Positions 31,675 through 47,000 of a stretch of DNA of 64,000 bases are shown here, one piece after another; the stretch's first letter is position 1, and each line of letters begins with the position of its first letter. The notes under the pieces were generated by a model that saw only the letters and a list, made by a program, of their open reading frames with translations, made no database searches and was not told the DNA's origin. The DNA is taken from assembly GCA_018398815.1 (NCBI GenBank), contig CM031616.1, forward strand, positions 24,788,971 to 24,852,970, in the 5' to 3' direction. The position numbers and the translations under genes were made by a program. The DNA comes from Conus ventricosus (Eukaryota > Mollusca > Gastropoda > Neogastropoda > Conidae).

Positions 31675-34600
31675 GTTGAGCTGCTCACTGATGCAGAGTT
31701 TTGAAGTAGTTGTCAGTTTTATCAGTAATAAGATCGGAATGTTAATGTCCCAAAGAAAATTTAAAAAGAGTACAATTTATATAAAAGATTTTTGATCACA
31801 CAAGATGGTATAGATTACCAGAATTATATTAAATTGAGAAAAATTGAGAAATGAATGTTCTGGAGAGGTGAGAAAAGCAAAAAGGGACTATGAGCATAAA
31901 CTTGCAAAAAGTAGTAAGAAGAATCCTAAATGCTTCTGGAAATATATCCGCTCAAAATTGAATGTTAACTCTTCAATTAGTCCACTGAGAAAAGAAGATG
32001 GCAATATAAAATGAATATTGCAGTGATAATGATAAGGCTGAGGTGCTAAATAAATTCTTTTTCTAGTGTAGGCCTATTCATACATGAAAATATTGAAAGT
32101 GTTACTGAAATCAACAGCGCCTCTTTATCTGATGGAAAAATTCTGTGTGATATTATCACAGTCATTACACCATTAGCGGTAAAAGAAAAATTAAGTAGGC
32201 TAAATTAGATGTTACGCCTTTGGTCCAGATAGTTTACCAGCTAGAGTACTAAAGTGTGTCAAAGCATCAAGCAGCTCATAGGATCATAGAAAAATCTACT
32301 GACATCAGTCAAGAAAAGAAAAATAGGTGTGGCCATGTAATTGTAACAAGATCCAGTGGACTTGCTGAAACAATCTTTATGGGAACTGCTAAATTTCGCT
32401 TTTGCAAGGCATTTTTTTATTTTTTTACTAAGCTACTCGCTTTCCTTTTCTATTGTCAGTATTGATGGCAATGATTTTGTAGTCAAACTCCAGTGTGGGC
32501 AAGTGAGCATTTCCTTCTTGAGGGCACCACCAGGGATCCAAATATCAGTCCCCGTGGGCTTAACCCTTTCAGTTTCAATCCTACTGAATTTTCAGCCCAG
32601 GCATTCTCTCTTGCCTGGCCACTTCGGACTGATCAGTATGAACAGAAGGGATAGTTCTAAGAATATCTGATATCTGAGAATAGGTTTCATAAATCATTTC
32701 ACAGAGATGAACAATTACACATGGTTATTGCCATTTGTTTGTGAATATAGATATTGCAGTTTCATGTGATATGACAATTTTTCAGTTTTTCTTTTATGGT
32801 TTCAGTGAGTTTGTATGAACAGACTGGACACTTTATTTTAATTTTAATATCTGGAAAACTATTCTCCCCAAAAGGTACAAAGTTCCATTTGTTGTTATAA
32901 CTTGCAGTACTTTGACAAACTCAAGTATTATTGCATTTTTCAAATAACTCCATGTTTGAATGTAAACTGCAGACTTGGTTTTGATCTAAAGATTTCAAAA
33001 CATAATATTTTAAAGTAATCCTTTGTTCTTAGATGTGTAAGATTAGTTAACTGTTTGCGTAGTTTTGGACTTAAATTGATTTAAGTACTTCAGAGCAGTT
33101 GCCAGAGCACAGCTTTGGTGCAAGTCTGTAGCACTGTTAGTGTTAAGCAGCACCTAAGCATTCGCTCTGAAATCTACCTTGGTCTGAGACTGCATGACAT
33201 ACTGGCAATGTACACAACTGGAATGGTTGTGATAGAATCATGTGTTTTGTAAAATGAGTACTCATGTCTTGCCATCAGTTACCATCAGTAAACAATAAAT
33301 ATCACTAAAGAAACCCTGACGCTAATAAAGATTTCATGGTTGCAGTTGATTTCGGATTTTTTGACAGAAATCTGTTTGGAATTGCCATAAACTAAAGAGA
33401 AGTTCTGTTTTATTTGGAAAAACAAAAGAAGAAAGACAACCAAAAAACAAAACAAAAAAAGAAAAAAAAATGCAAGAAACTTTTTTTTCCAAATCAAGAA
33501 GAGAATTTTTCTGTCACTACTGTGAGAACCAAATGGAGCCAGGCATCATTTTTTTGTCAAAGCATAATTATGCTGTTCCTGTTTCTCAGGCAGTTTGCAG
33601 ACAGAGAGAAATTGCATGTGAACCTGACCAGGGACATTTCAGTCCCTGGATCCAAATGTCAATTAAAAAAAAGAAAAATTTTACTAGTTGCATCCTTGAG
33701 ATGATTGAAACTTTTCTGTGTGGAACAAAATGTGTGCAGGAGAAGTTATCAAAGCATGGGATCAAGGAGTTGCAAACATGCGGAAAAACGAGCTGGCTCG
33801 CTTGACATGTGCACCAGCCTATGCCTATGGAGAGCGGGGAATGCCACCAAAGATCCCTCCAAATGCCACACTTACATTTGAAGTGGAACTCATCAGCTGG
33901 GCTGGTATGTATAATCAATGTTTCATGTAGTTTTAAAAGAGTATACAAGCACCATGGTTTCCTGTAGCTGATTTACATGGGAAAACCCAGGAACTTCTTT
34001 GGTAGTTTATTTGAAATCGTGGGTTACAGTTGACAGGTCTCTATCCTTGCATCCAAGGTGTCTTTTCTTCACAAAAATGTTTTAAACTTTGCTCCCTACG
34101 TTATATCCATGCAAATGTCCCCGATATAAGGGAAGTCTAGCCCATTAGCTGTCTGAGGGTATACAGAAAATACTGACATTTAAGACTTTCTATGTTTTTA
34201 GTATTCCTCACTGGCTGTGGTGACCAAAGAGCCAGTGTCAAGAAGTGATGTAATGGTTTTACTGTAACATATCTTTGCTGACAGCATGGGGTATTTGCCA
34301 GTGATTCTTGGATCTGAGTGTCGGCTGGACTGTAAGTGTAAGAAACATTATCCCCCTCTCTCTTTCTCTCTTGCATCTGAGCCTTGGCAGTGATACATAG
34401 ATCTGCATGTTGCTCTCCTTACAGACTGATCCTAGTTTCCTACAGCCCTGATGTGGCCCTTTGCGGTCGGCTGGGCTATAAGCAACATTATCTTATCCTA
34501 GTTTCCTGGTAATGAGTAGCTCCATCATGTGTCTATATATGTCACCTACTTTTTCCAGTTGTGCCTACTGTGATTCTGATCAGAGTTTGCAGCAGCAGTA

Positions 34601-37600
34601 CAAGCAATGTGCCCAAACTTTTCATTTTTAAAGCGCTTGATTCCTCATTTCGGCTTGTTCACCTGGTGATCAGCCCTTTCAAGTTTCTGTGTTTTGATCA
34701 TTTATAAAAGTAGAATGTTGTATAGTGGAATAGAAGGAAAGTGTTGGATGGGTGTGAGTGAAGTTGTATCCTTTACTAAAACTGTGCTTTTTTTTTTTTT
34801 TTGTCTCTGTTTTTGTATGATTTCTTTTAATTCGGTAGACAGACTGAGTTGGGACAAGATTAAGGCAGAAGCATGAGATGAAGTGCAAGGGATCCGCACC
34901 CTAAGAGAACTCTTGTGTCCTAAGAAAGGCCATCTTTTAAAGATTTGTGTAATAAGTAGCAAGTTTTCATCCCTGTGAAGATCCCTTGCTTTTAAGACCT
35001 AATTTTTTAAGAACTCTTGGAGACTTGTTGATCGGTTCTAAACTACTAGCAGGCCTGCATCCAGCATAAAGATTTTATTGATGCAGAATGAATCTCTTCT
35101 TGAACGAAATGACTCTGTACAGGACAGGACTTGACGAAGAACAAAGATGGCGGTGTTGTGAAGCGAGTATTGAAACAAGGGGAGAAAGTTGCCACGCCTA
35201 ATCATGGTGCTACCGTCACCAGTAAGTTATTCTGTGTGCATCATTTCTATATGTAACTTGTGAGTGAGTGTTGATAAGAAATTATTAAGAATTTTCCTTT
35301 AATTCCACAACGTGAGCCTGGGAACTTTGGTGCATTTATGATGTGTGTGTAAACTTCACTTGCACAGTAAAGTAGATGTGTGGATTGTTGACTTAAACTC
35401 TGTAGACCTCCATCAAGTATCTGTGTATGCGTAGGCATGAGTACAAAGATCATCAGCTTTCTCTTTTTGTTTATAGTTTGTGCTGCCTACTTTTTTGAAT
35501 GGCAGTTTTGGCATCATTGTTGATATCTTATTCGTTCTGATTGGATATATAAGAGTAAATGCGTATTTTTGTTATGTGATGCAACATTGTATGGTGTCTG
35601 CAAAGTTCATTTATAAAAATGATTGACATTGCATTGACTCAGTTGCAGCTATAGGATACATTTAAGGAGTGATGAAAAACTTTGTTTGTCTCCCCCTTCA
35701 TCTTCGAAGCTATGCACATGAAATGTTTTATGTTAATCTAAATCTGCTAGTTTTTCCGTTGCAGTCCGATACACGGGCAAATGTGAAGGCCGAGTATTTG
35801 AGAGTCAGGAGGTGAGCTTTACCCAGGGGGAGGGGGAGGAGAATGGCATCATCCCAGGTCTGGAACTGGCCACCCTCAAGATGAAAAAAGGGGAACAAAA
35901 CGAGCTGACCATCTCTGCCAAGTACGCCTACGGTGAGAAGGGGTGTCCAGAACTGGACATTCCACCCAATGCCACGCTGGTCTACAATGTGGAAATGATC
36001 AACTTTGAGAAGGTATTGAGCATTCGCAAACTTTATGAGAGGTGGAATGGGATGGTAATACATGTGTGTTGTAGTATACATGTGCATTTTTGACATTTAG
36101 TTTGAAATTTGACTAAGTAATAGATGCTGTTTTGAAAATTTTGAATACATGAAAGAAAGAAAAAAGTCTAACATAGATGATTACAATGTGACTGTCAAGT
36201 TGTCAGAACTCCTGATATTTAGTTTGAGGGTTGCAAGAGCATGATTTTTCATACCCATCAGGTCAAGATGTACGCAAACCTGATTGTCATTGACTTTGCA
36301 AACCTGGTTGATGCTCACCTCTCTTTCTTTGTTGCACACAAGATCAGGCGCCTTTTAAAGATCTTGTAACTCGTGCTGGCTCTCAGTGGGTAATAGGAAC
36401 AACAAAAACACCTAGACTGTACCAGGAAACTACACCACTTGGAGGGAAGACGGGCTCAGCCAAGATTAGATTCCCCGTGTATGAAAACAGAGTGATGAAC
36501 ACTTAAAAGAATTGTAGCTGCAGTATTTTTCGTTTTTTCATCAGAACCCAAACGATGTGAATTGCATAAGATGATGGAAAGGGGAAAAAAAGGAAAAAAA
36601 TGAAAGGAAGGGAAGAAAGCCTGCTGTGGCTTATTTCTCATCCATGTATGTTCTATCAAGCAAAGCTTTATTTTCTTTTAACAAAGAGTGCCTGAGCTGC
36701 TGGGGGCCTGACCCTGCTAACCTGTAAACTCAGAAGGGAAGTATGATGATCCCCTGATCTCTTTCTCTTACAGGATAACTAATTTTGCTTCCAAGAAGTG
36801 TTATTTTTCATACCCATCAGGTCAAGATGTACGCAAACCTGATTGTCATTGACTTTGCAAACCTGGTTGATGCTCACCTCTCTTTCTTTGTTGCACACAA
36901 GATCAGGCGCCTTTTAAAGATCTTGTAACTCGTGCTGGCTCTCAGTGGGTAATAGGAACAACAAAAACACCTAGACTGTACCAGGAAACTACACCACTTG
37001 GAGGGAAGACGGGCTCAGCCAAGATTAGATTCCCCGTGTATGAAAAACAGAGTGATGAACACTTAAAAGAATTGTAGCTGCAGTATTTTTCGTTTTTTCA
37101 TCAGAACCCAAACGATGTGAATTGCATAAGATGATGGAAAGGGGAAAAAAAGGAAAAAAATGAAAGGAAGGGAAGAAAGCCTGCTGTGGCTTATTTCTCA
37201 TCCATGTATGTTCTATCAAGCAAAGCTTTATTTTCTTTTAACAAAGAGTGCCTGAGCTGCTGGGGGCCTGACCCTGCTAACCTGTAAACTCAGAAGGGAA
37301 GTATGATGATCCCCTGATCTCTTTCTCTTACAGGATAACTAATTTTGCTTCCAAGAAGTGTTATGCTAAAATTAATGTTTTATAATTTCTATTAAAGGAT
37401 TATGCCATGCAATGTTCAGTGAACAGGTTAGCCCATTTTCTTATGCTGCTTTCCTGTGTCAACCGTGAATCATCCCAACAGCAACTTGTTATTTATTTTC
37501 CTGTGGTGGTATTTTGTTGCAGGTTGTGAAATTCTTAATACTTTTCAGTGAAAAATCTACCTCTGTTTTCCATTTATTTTTTGTTGTTTAAAAGTCAGAA

Positions 37601-38708
37601 CCATCATTATCACCACACCCTGCCCAACATGTATGGCCTGATATTGTTGCCTCCAGAATCATAATTGTTGCAATTTATTAAGATTTTATTGTGTAAGTCT
37701 TTATGCATTAATTTTCATTCTCAGAGCAAAAAAATATTTGTAGAATTAAAAGTGATTTACTATGTGTGTACATGAGGTATCTTCAGCTAGGAGATAAGAT
37801 AAGATAATGTTGCTTATAGCCCAGCCGACCGCAAAGGGCCACATCAGGGCTTCTCTGTCTCTCTTCAGCTAACAAAACATGAAATTTTATTATACCGATA
37901 CTAACTTATTGTATGTTTTTGCCCACTACATGAACCATTCCACTCCCGAGGAATGTAAAAAGTTTCCTTTTTGCTTTACTTATGCATTTTGCGCCTATTT
38001 TGACACAAACTGCCTGATGAAATTTATTGGAGACATGTTGTGTATTCTGCATTGAACATTATCGAAATGTTAAGGAAGCTATGCAGGAGTAACATGTCGA
38101 AATTAGACGTGTTTGAGCTAAGAGCCGATGACTCATAACCCAGCTGCCCACTACTAATGTGTGGGATGTGTGATGTCAATGCATGTTCTGTCTTAGCTGT
38201 CACTGATTTCTGAAGATATAAGAAATTAAGGCAGATGTCTGGATGTTTAGCACCAACTGATCAGTGACATGTCTGAAAGGTAATATTGGATTTTTTCAGC
38301 ACTTGCAGGTGGATTTGGAGACCTGGTAACACTAGTCATGTGTCTTCTGCACCATTTTCTCTTCCAGTCTAGTATTTCTTTTTTTTTTCACCCAAATTCT
38401 TCATCAGCGTGTACCAGGAATAGGCTTGCTATTGTCTGCAGACTTATAGCATCATACAGTTGTAGTTCTGTATCCCTAACAATTGTACATGCACTAGGAC
38501 ATATGTCACTTTTGCTGTATGTTTTAAAAGCTGATGTTTGATACTGAATAATCACCATTTTGAGTTCAGAACCAACTCGAACCATGGTGATAGATCATTT
38601 GTCAATAATTTTTCTAATCCTGCCATAAACAGGCATGAAATTCCTTTGGTTTTGATGAAAAAGTCACCGCCAAGGTTTGTTTGTTAGTGTGTGTTTGTAT
38701 GTACATTT

Positions 38709-38743
<35 letters not shown>

Positions 38744-38894
38744 TTTTGTCCATCGAAATGGAAATGTCAGCTAAGAAAAATGTCTGTTCCAAGAAGTGGA
38801 CAAAAGAAGGCATTGTTGTCCTTGAAGAGTCCAGCAAGAAAGTTAACTTGATATGTTACTGTTCACACAGACACATACACACACACACACACAC

Positions 38895-38978
<84 letters not shown>

Positions 38979-40957
38979 AACTTCTTCTAACCCCTTTCCT
39001 TTCTTTTTGTTAAACAAAAATTTGGAAGATAAAAAGATGAACACCCCCCTCCGTCCCTCAGTCCTCCACCTCACTCCCCTCCCTTTTGCAATTTTCACTT
39101 TTGTTTGCTTATGTGCAGTTTCATGCCTGATTTCCTCTTTGTATTTTCATGTACAGGTCAAAGAATCATGGGAAATGGATGTGGGGGAGAAAATAGAACA
39201 GTCTAAAATCATCAAAGAAAAGGGCACGGCAGCGTTCAAGGTAAGAAGTAAACTTCCTCATTAGCGTTGACCAGACCTGTACTGTTAGATTTGGTGTCAT
39301 CAGTTTTTTGTTTTTGTTTTTTTTCTGTTTGCCACTACTTTGTGTAGAGTAGATTGCATGATGGGTTCATGCAGGGGTGCTAATTTTCCGGAATGTTCCG
39401 GAAATCCGGTTTTACGATTGCTGAAAAAAATAATCTCCGGTTTTTGAGTTTGTTTGGAAAGTCATTTCCGGACTGGAAAAGCAGGGACAAAGAGATTTTA
39501 ATAGCAGACGATAATAGGATCGTTGCAAGGGAGATTATTTGACCTCCGACAGTGACGTCCCTTGGTTGTAAAAACGAGGTTTTTCACTTCGGGTAGCAGC
39601 ATGCAGCTCTTGGTGCAAATGACAACTTGTCACAAGCAACTTTGTCAGCTAGTTTGTGTGCCTTTGTGTCTTTCAAAAACAAGAGTACAAAACCAAACAA
39701 CATGAAGGTGTTACCGCCGGGGGCAGATATTTCTACAGTTGAGATAGGTGTGAAAAACAAGTGGAGGTGGGATTGGTTGCAAGATCGGAACAGCGATGGG
39801 GTATGTCATGGCGATTGGTGTGAAAAGGTCGAGTCGCCGGGAGTTTGTTTTTGCGTGCCATGCAACAAAACATTACTCTATGGCTCAAGTGGGAAAAAAG
39901 CCTTGCTTTCTCATGCAGAAGATGTGGATCATCGGCGCAATTTGAAGTCTGTCCGCCAGTCTACAAAGCTTGATGGAGCTTCCACAACTACCGTTACGCA
40001 AGACGGTATGGGAGACAGGAAAGCAGAACTGAAAGCAGTTGCTTGTGCATTTATTGTCGAACATTATCTGCCCTTTTCTTTGGGGGAGATCTTGTTGAGC
40101 TTGCTAAGAGGTTAGCTAGTGATGACAAAGCACTTGGTTCTCTCTCTCTTTCTCGTGGTAGCACAACTTACACCACTGTACATGGAGTAGCACATGCTAT
40201 GAAGAAGGAACTGAGTGCAAAGCTGTCAGACAGACACTTTTCTTTAAATATTGACGAGGCTACAAATAGCAATAATGACAAGATTGTGAACGTGCTTGTT
40301 CAGTATTATGATGTGGAACTGGGAAAAGTTGTAGCAGAACACATAGGGTCAAGAGAAGTAAATGTTGCAACAGCAGAAAATATCTTCAATGCAGTGTCTG
40401 GCATTCTATCAGAAAGAAAAGTCGACTGGTCTCAAGTTGTTTCGTGCTTGATGGACAATTGTAATACAATGAGAGGCAAAAAAGGGTGGAGTAGAGGCTT
40501 TGATCAAAAGCAAAAAGACGGGAAATTCATTATTCAACACTTCATGTGCCTTAACTACAATCTGATACCAGATTCAGCAACGTAAGTATTCATAGTGTTT
40601 GTGAAAGGTGTTAGTAATGAATCGATGAATGTTGTTAATTTTCAGGTTTACAAGAATTTGAAACTTATTTTATAGATTGGTTTCAGGTTTTGGGTTCAGG
40701 AATTTTTTTGGTTCAGGTTTCGGAACTCTTTGGTACTATCCCCCTGTTCATGTAACTTGATCATCTGCTTAAATCATACATTTTGGGGAGCTTATAATTG
40801 CATGTGTAAGTTTTTACTTATCAGTACTGAATAGTCATTTTGGAACACATATAGGTGCACATGTTCTCTCCTTTAAAAAAAAACTCCACAGGGACATGGA
40901 CGTGCAGCTGTATTTGCAGACGAGATGTAAAGGTCCACATGCACTTGCTTAACTGCG

Positions 40958-41021
<64 letters not shown>

Positions 41022-44000
41022 TGCACTTGCTTAGACAACATGAATGAGTGCACAAACATAAACCCAAATACATACGTACATGTGGGGCATTCAGTGACAC
41101 AATGTGAGTCTCTCTCACTCTTTCTTTGTGTTATGACAAGTATACAGTTATGATGTTTGGGTTACGTTATGTATGCTAGATTACACTTTTTTTTCTTTTC
41201 TTTTTTTGTCTGAGTTGAATTTGAATTATTGAATGAACCAGGGAAGCCAAAAGGTAAACTGCTGATTTGTGTTTTGTGCTTATTATTTTCTCTTTTGCCC
41301 AGAAAGGGAATTACCAACGAGCACTGACAAACTACGAGAAGATTGTGACCTTCTTGGAGCATGAGACCTCGGGCTTGAAAGATACAGAAACACAGGACAG
41401 GGAGCAGCTGCTACTGGCGGCACATCTCAACATGGCAATGTGTCATCTGAAACTGAAGAACTTATGCAAAGTATGTGGCTGACAACAGCTTGTTTTAGCT
41501 GTCAGAAGGAGCTAGGGAAAGCAGGTGGGAAGGAGGGGAGGATGGGGTTATGGTTCAGAGCAATTGCCAATTATCCATCCAGGTTGTGACTTGAAAGTGA
41601 AAATATTTTTATGTTACTTTTCTGTATGTTTTGCATAGTTCTGATTTTTTTTTCATTGTTGTTAGGATGAGGATAGAATGGCCTAAATTTCAGTACATTT
41701 TTATGGCCTTTTTCTTTGTTTTCTTTAATGTAATCTTGTCAGTTTAAAAATTTTTAAAAATTTTTTTACTAGGTTCATCAGTAGGTTCAGTTTGGCATCA
41801 TATACTTTACCATGTCAGACTGTAGCATTCAATGGCAGTTAGGTAGCTCTGAAAGGCTGATTTTTTTGTGGCTAATGCAGTAATAAGACTATCAAGCGAT
41901 GCCCACCCTACTTCCGCCAAGGAAGAAGCCGGTGCCAACTTCCTGTTCCTCATTCAGCTTCGGCCTTCCACCTGACAAGGACAGGTTTTCTTGCTCTGTC
42001 TCGCCTGTACTTCTTTTTTGTAAAAATTGCCTGTGTTTGCCTTCTGTACTTGTTCTGTTGTGGCTTACGCTAAACCCTGGTACTATGGTCGCGTGTGGCT
42101 TACGCGTGGCATTTTATTATTTTATCATTTTATGTTGTAGCTTTCGGCGATCAAGTACTCCTCCTGGTCTCTTGATCCGCCATCTCGTCCCCAACCCCCA
42201 AGCGTATACAATCGACGCTCTCTCCTCTCCCTGGTCAGGCCTCATCGCATATGCCTTCCCTCCATTCCCGATCTTCCGCAAGGTGATCAGGAAAGCAAGA
42301 CTGGAAAGACCCAGGCTCATCCTCATCGCCCCATGGTGGCCGACTCAGTCCTGGCTCCCGGACCCCAAGTCTCTCTACCCTGTTTCCCCTGTCCAGCTGG
42401 GCACACATTTGGACATGCTCAGACAGCCTCGCTCGTTTCGCCCCCACTCCTACCCCAGATGCTCTGCCTGCACGCCTGGTTTCTGTGCCATCCCAATTGC
42501 GAACATCTGCCCCCTCCCTCCCAATCGGACAGATCCCAGTCCATCCTAGACATACTCTCTGTGGCAGGGGCCTTGCAAGACCTTTGGGACTTACCTACGG
42601 TCTCGCGCAGAGCCAGCACCTGGTCTCTCTACGATTACTGTTGGGGGAGATGGGTCTCCTGGTGCTCGGATAACTCTGTTCCCCACGATCGTCCTTCCAA
42701 TACCCAGTTAAGCAACTTTCTATCCCACCTACCCTCTCACTAAAGCTCTCTGCTAGCTCCATTCGGCGCTGCAGGTCAGCTATCTGTACCACTATTCGCC
42801 AACTCGGCCCCCCTTTTAGAATAACTCCCTTCTCAGAGAGATTCTAAGGGGGTAGCTTTGCATGAGTCTCAGTCCCCTAGGCGGGTCCCCCTTTGGGACC
42901 TCTTCATTCTCCTTGACGCTTTCAGAAAACCCCGTATTGGGGACCCCAGAGACATTGCCTTCCACAGGGACGGTTCTGTCTCTCTCAAGTTTCTTCCCGA
43001 ATTCTTAGCCAAGAATCAGGAACCGGGCACAGCCTCTCCCTCCCTCGTCATCCGCTCACTCGCAGATATCTTGGGAAAAGGGGAAAGCGGGGGAACATGG
43101 ACCTGTGCCCTTCTAGGTGTCTGGGATACTACTGGGAACGCTCGCGCCCCAGGCACTCTTCCCAGAGGCGTCTCCTCATTCCATCACCCCCAATCATCAT
43201 AAAAACTTCTCTGCTGGCACTATCTCTAGGTGGCTTTCCAAGCCGGTCAGATCTGCTTACGCCCAGGCATATAAGGATCTCCCCGTCGTATCTCCTCGGG
43301 CCCATGAGGTCAGAGCGCTGGTCACTTCCACAGTGTTCCAGCGCTCTGTCCCCTTGTGCCACCACCTGGAGGCAGCCTACTGCGTTCGGAAAATCCCTTC
43401 GTAAACTTTTATTTAAGGGATATCTGCATGACCAGGGCTGATGGTTCTAAGGGATTTCTTTTTTTGCAGCTAACGCAGCCATATCTATTCCGCCTTCTAA
43501 CCCCAAGAACCATTAGGGCACTCGGCCCTCCTCCAATTCCTTCAAATTCTGCTACAGTCTGACATGGTAAAGTATATGACGCCAAAATGGGGAGTTTGTA
43601 TTATACTCCCTGTTTGGCTTGTATACTTACCGTGTCAGACTCTAATGCCGCCCTACCTTCCCGTCTAGCGCTATGATTCTCGGGCCATGGTTACCTTGCG
43701 CATATGCCTCGCTGAATGACGAACAGGAAGTTGGCACCGGCTTCTTCCTTGGCGGAAGTAGGGTGGGCGTCACGTGATACTGATAGTCTTATTACTGCAT
43801 TAGCCACAAAAAATTCGGCCTTTCAGAGCTAACTAACTGCCGTTGAATGCTACGGTCTGACATGGTAAGTATACTAGCCAAACAGGGAGTATAATACAAA
43901 CTCCCCATTTAAGTGCAATGTTTAAAGACCCTTTTTTCCCTTTATTATATCTGCTGTGCCCATCAGACAAGAATTCCGTACACAGCCTCTGTCAGGCTCA

Positions 44001-47000
44001 TCATGTCACAGCTTTAGTGCTGGCAGTCTACAAGTAGCCACCAGTATTAGAATTTCATGAAGTAACTCGCTAGAGGATTCATTTCACTGCTGAGTCGCTT
44101 TGATGGCCTAAAGTGGTGCCTGCTTTGATGTTGTGGCAGCCTATGAAACTCCCTACTGATGGTGAGAATAGTAGCTAAGTTGCAGAACTAGTGTGAGTGA
44201 GCACCCCTTCTGGAAGGTGCCAGCCACCTTCATTGACTCAACAACAGTTCCATGAACTTGCCAGCTCTTAAGGATCATTACTCGAACTCACTACATGAGA
44301 AGGGCACATGAAGGGCAACAAAAATAAATATATATTCATGGCAGATGAAGAAGATAGTGTTGTGGAATTCCATTTTATTTGGAGATTCCATCGGAATTCT
44401 ATTTTGTTTGGAGACTATATGATGTGTTTGTAGTTTAAGCTTCCACAGGCTGTACATATCCAGGCATAAACTAGACCCAAGAGATGCAAACACCTGCAAT
44501 ATAAGTTAGGCAAGTGGGGCTACTACATTCTCAGGCATTAACCCTTAAATGGATGAAACTTAACCGTGTGGTTCAGTTTCCCATTTTAGCCCATACTACA
44601 CTCAAAACACTGGGATGGACTCATCCAGGACCCCGTATTCCACAAATGTATTGTTTTGATTGGACACAAATGAGCTCATAATTGATCATATTCCATTGCA
44701 TTAGCACCTTTGCCCATCACCTGACGTACACACTTAGACAGTCACTGATATTGACCATTGACTTTTTTTCAGGCAGAAGAGGCTTGCGATAAAGTTTTGC
44801 AGATGGATGCAAACAACGTCAAGGCCTTCTTTCGCCGGGGACAGGTAATTGTACAGCTGGCTTCTCATTGTTTTTTTTTTGTGTATGTGTGTGTCCTTGA
44901 GTCAGCTGTAGTTTACAGAAAATGCAGAACTTCTTTCTTTTTAATTGTATGTGTCTTCTGCAGAGGTGTTTTGTCTGACCTTGCAATTTATGCTTGCTTT
45001 TTGGAAATGATGTGTGGTACTTTGGCCAGATGCATGCCATTGAGCATGCATCCATCAGTCCTTGTCAGACCATTGGGACAAGTCACTGTGAGTTTTTAAT
45101 GCAGTTGGAGGTCCCAGCTACAAAATGGGTAGTTGTTTTGAATGGAAACGCTGTGCATCATCTGTTTCAGTTTGTTACTTTTGTTCTAAGGCCCTCCAAG
45201 GACACTTTAGATCTACTGCAACTCAATGACCAGCCCAGTATGTCCATGCCAACCCTTATGAAACCTCCACTTGTCACTGAATAATTGTATACAAGCAATA
45301 TTTCAGTGAAAAAAAGAAATTCAGATTTTGCGCTGAACACTGAATTTGAGAAGTTACTGTTGTGAATTGATTTTTGTTGTTGTTGAAAATAGTAAGACTT
45401 TAAATGATATAAACATGCCATCTTGCTTCCATGTAAGCAGCAAGAAGGAAGTGAGACATAACTTTCAACCCCAACTGGCTGTTACGCCCCCTGGTGTGAA
45501 TTCTTGTGCAACAGATGCAGTGAAGCAAATTATGTCCCTTGGTGACAGATGATTATTTGATTTGATTTTTTTTTTTTTTTTTTTTTTTTTGTGTGTGTTT
45601 CAACCTCTTTAATCATCTTCTGGCAAGAGAAAAACATTCAGGACAATGAAGATGAAGAATGAGCAATCACGTATCTTCTCATATTGAGTGCAAGATGGAC
45701 GTTGAAGAATGAGCAATCGCTTATCTTCTCAAATTGAGAGTAAGATGGACGTTGAAGAATGAGCAGTTGCTTATCTTCTCAAATTGGGCGCAAGATGGAC
45801 ATTGAAGAACGTCCATCTTGAGCCGAATTTTTTTTTTTTTTTTTTTTCCTTTTTTTTCCACCTTCTATGAAGGTTCTTTTCTTTGAAGAAAAAAGCAAGT
45901 TACATCATTATGATTCACATTCACTCAAAAGAACAACTGTCATATTTCTGTACATACAAACACATGCACAAAAAACAAACAATACAACCAGAACTACATC
46001 ACATGCATGAAACAAAAGTGTTGTTAGGAGAAGTAAGACCAAAAGGTAGAGGAAGAGAAAAGAAGCGAGAGAGAGGAAAGAGAGGGAAAGCGAACAACAG
46101 AGGGGGAAAAAGAAAAGGGATGCTGCCCAAACAGAGTAACCAAAACATAACAGTCAAACAGAGGAAAGAGAGGGAAAGTGAACAACAGAGGGGGAAAAGA
46201 AAAGGGATGCTGCCCAAACAGAGTAACCAAAACATAAGTCAAACAGAGGAAGTTAAGCAATAAGTCGGCACCACAATGAGTGAATAAACAAGTGGATAGC
46301 CTTAAGTTCTTTTGGATGGTATAGTGTTAACTATGTTATTAATCACAGACTATAACCTCATTTAACCAAGTCCTGATGAAGCCTCATTTAACCAAGTCCT
46401 GATAAGGAAGCCAATCCATCAAAAAAGTGTCTAATTTATTAGTCACAACACTCAGATACCTTTCTGTTCTGAATTTATCTTTGAGTATATTAATAAAGAT
46501 ATTGACAATTGGTGCTACTTTCTTCCATTATTTACATTTGTAGATGTATTGCTTTGCCAAAAGTATTATCAAGTTAAGAACTCTGTCAGTTATAGTGTTT
46601 TCCTCAACCCCAAATATTACAAGAACCTCTGTAAATTGAAAATTCACACAATGAACACAGTTTTGAGATAAGCATCTTTGCAAATCTTGCCAAAAAGTGG
46701 TGGTCATTGGGCAATACCATAACAAGTGACAAATTGTTTCAGTTTCTGTTTCACATAAGGAACAGAGTGGTGAGTTTACTACATTTCTTAGGTGTAGGTA
46801 TCTGTTAGTTGGTAGAATTCTATGCAAAATACGGAGCTGTAACCATCTCAGTTGAACATCAGGTCAAGTTGAAATAGCAGTACGAAAAATTGTATTCCAC
46901 TTAAGGTTGTCATAATGCATATTCTACTTTCTCACTCCAGCAACAGTGTTATTATTTACATTGAACCAAGACTGAACGTAATGGTTGCCTTTGTGGATAA

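Noticed and set aside
38677..39264. 195-codon plus-strand ORF
   Set aside because: Most of it is an AC/TC microsatellite; its end merely overlaps FKBP exon 5 read in the same frame.
45883..46263. Lys/Arg-rich ORF of 126 codons
   Set aside because: It is the antisense of the duplicated L1 3' UTR.
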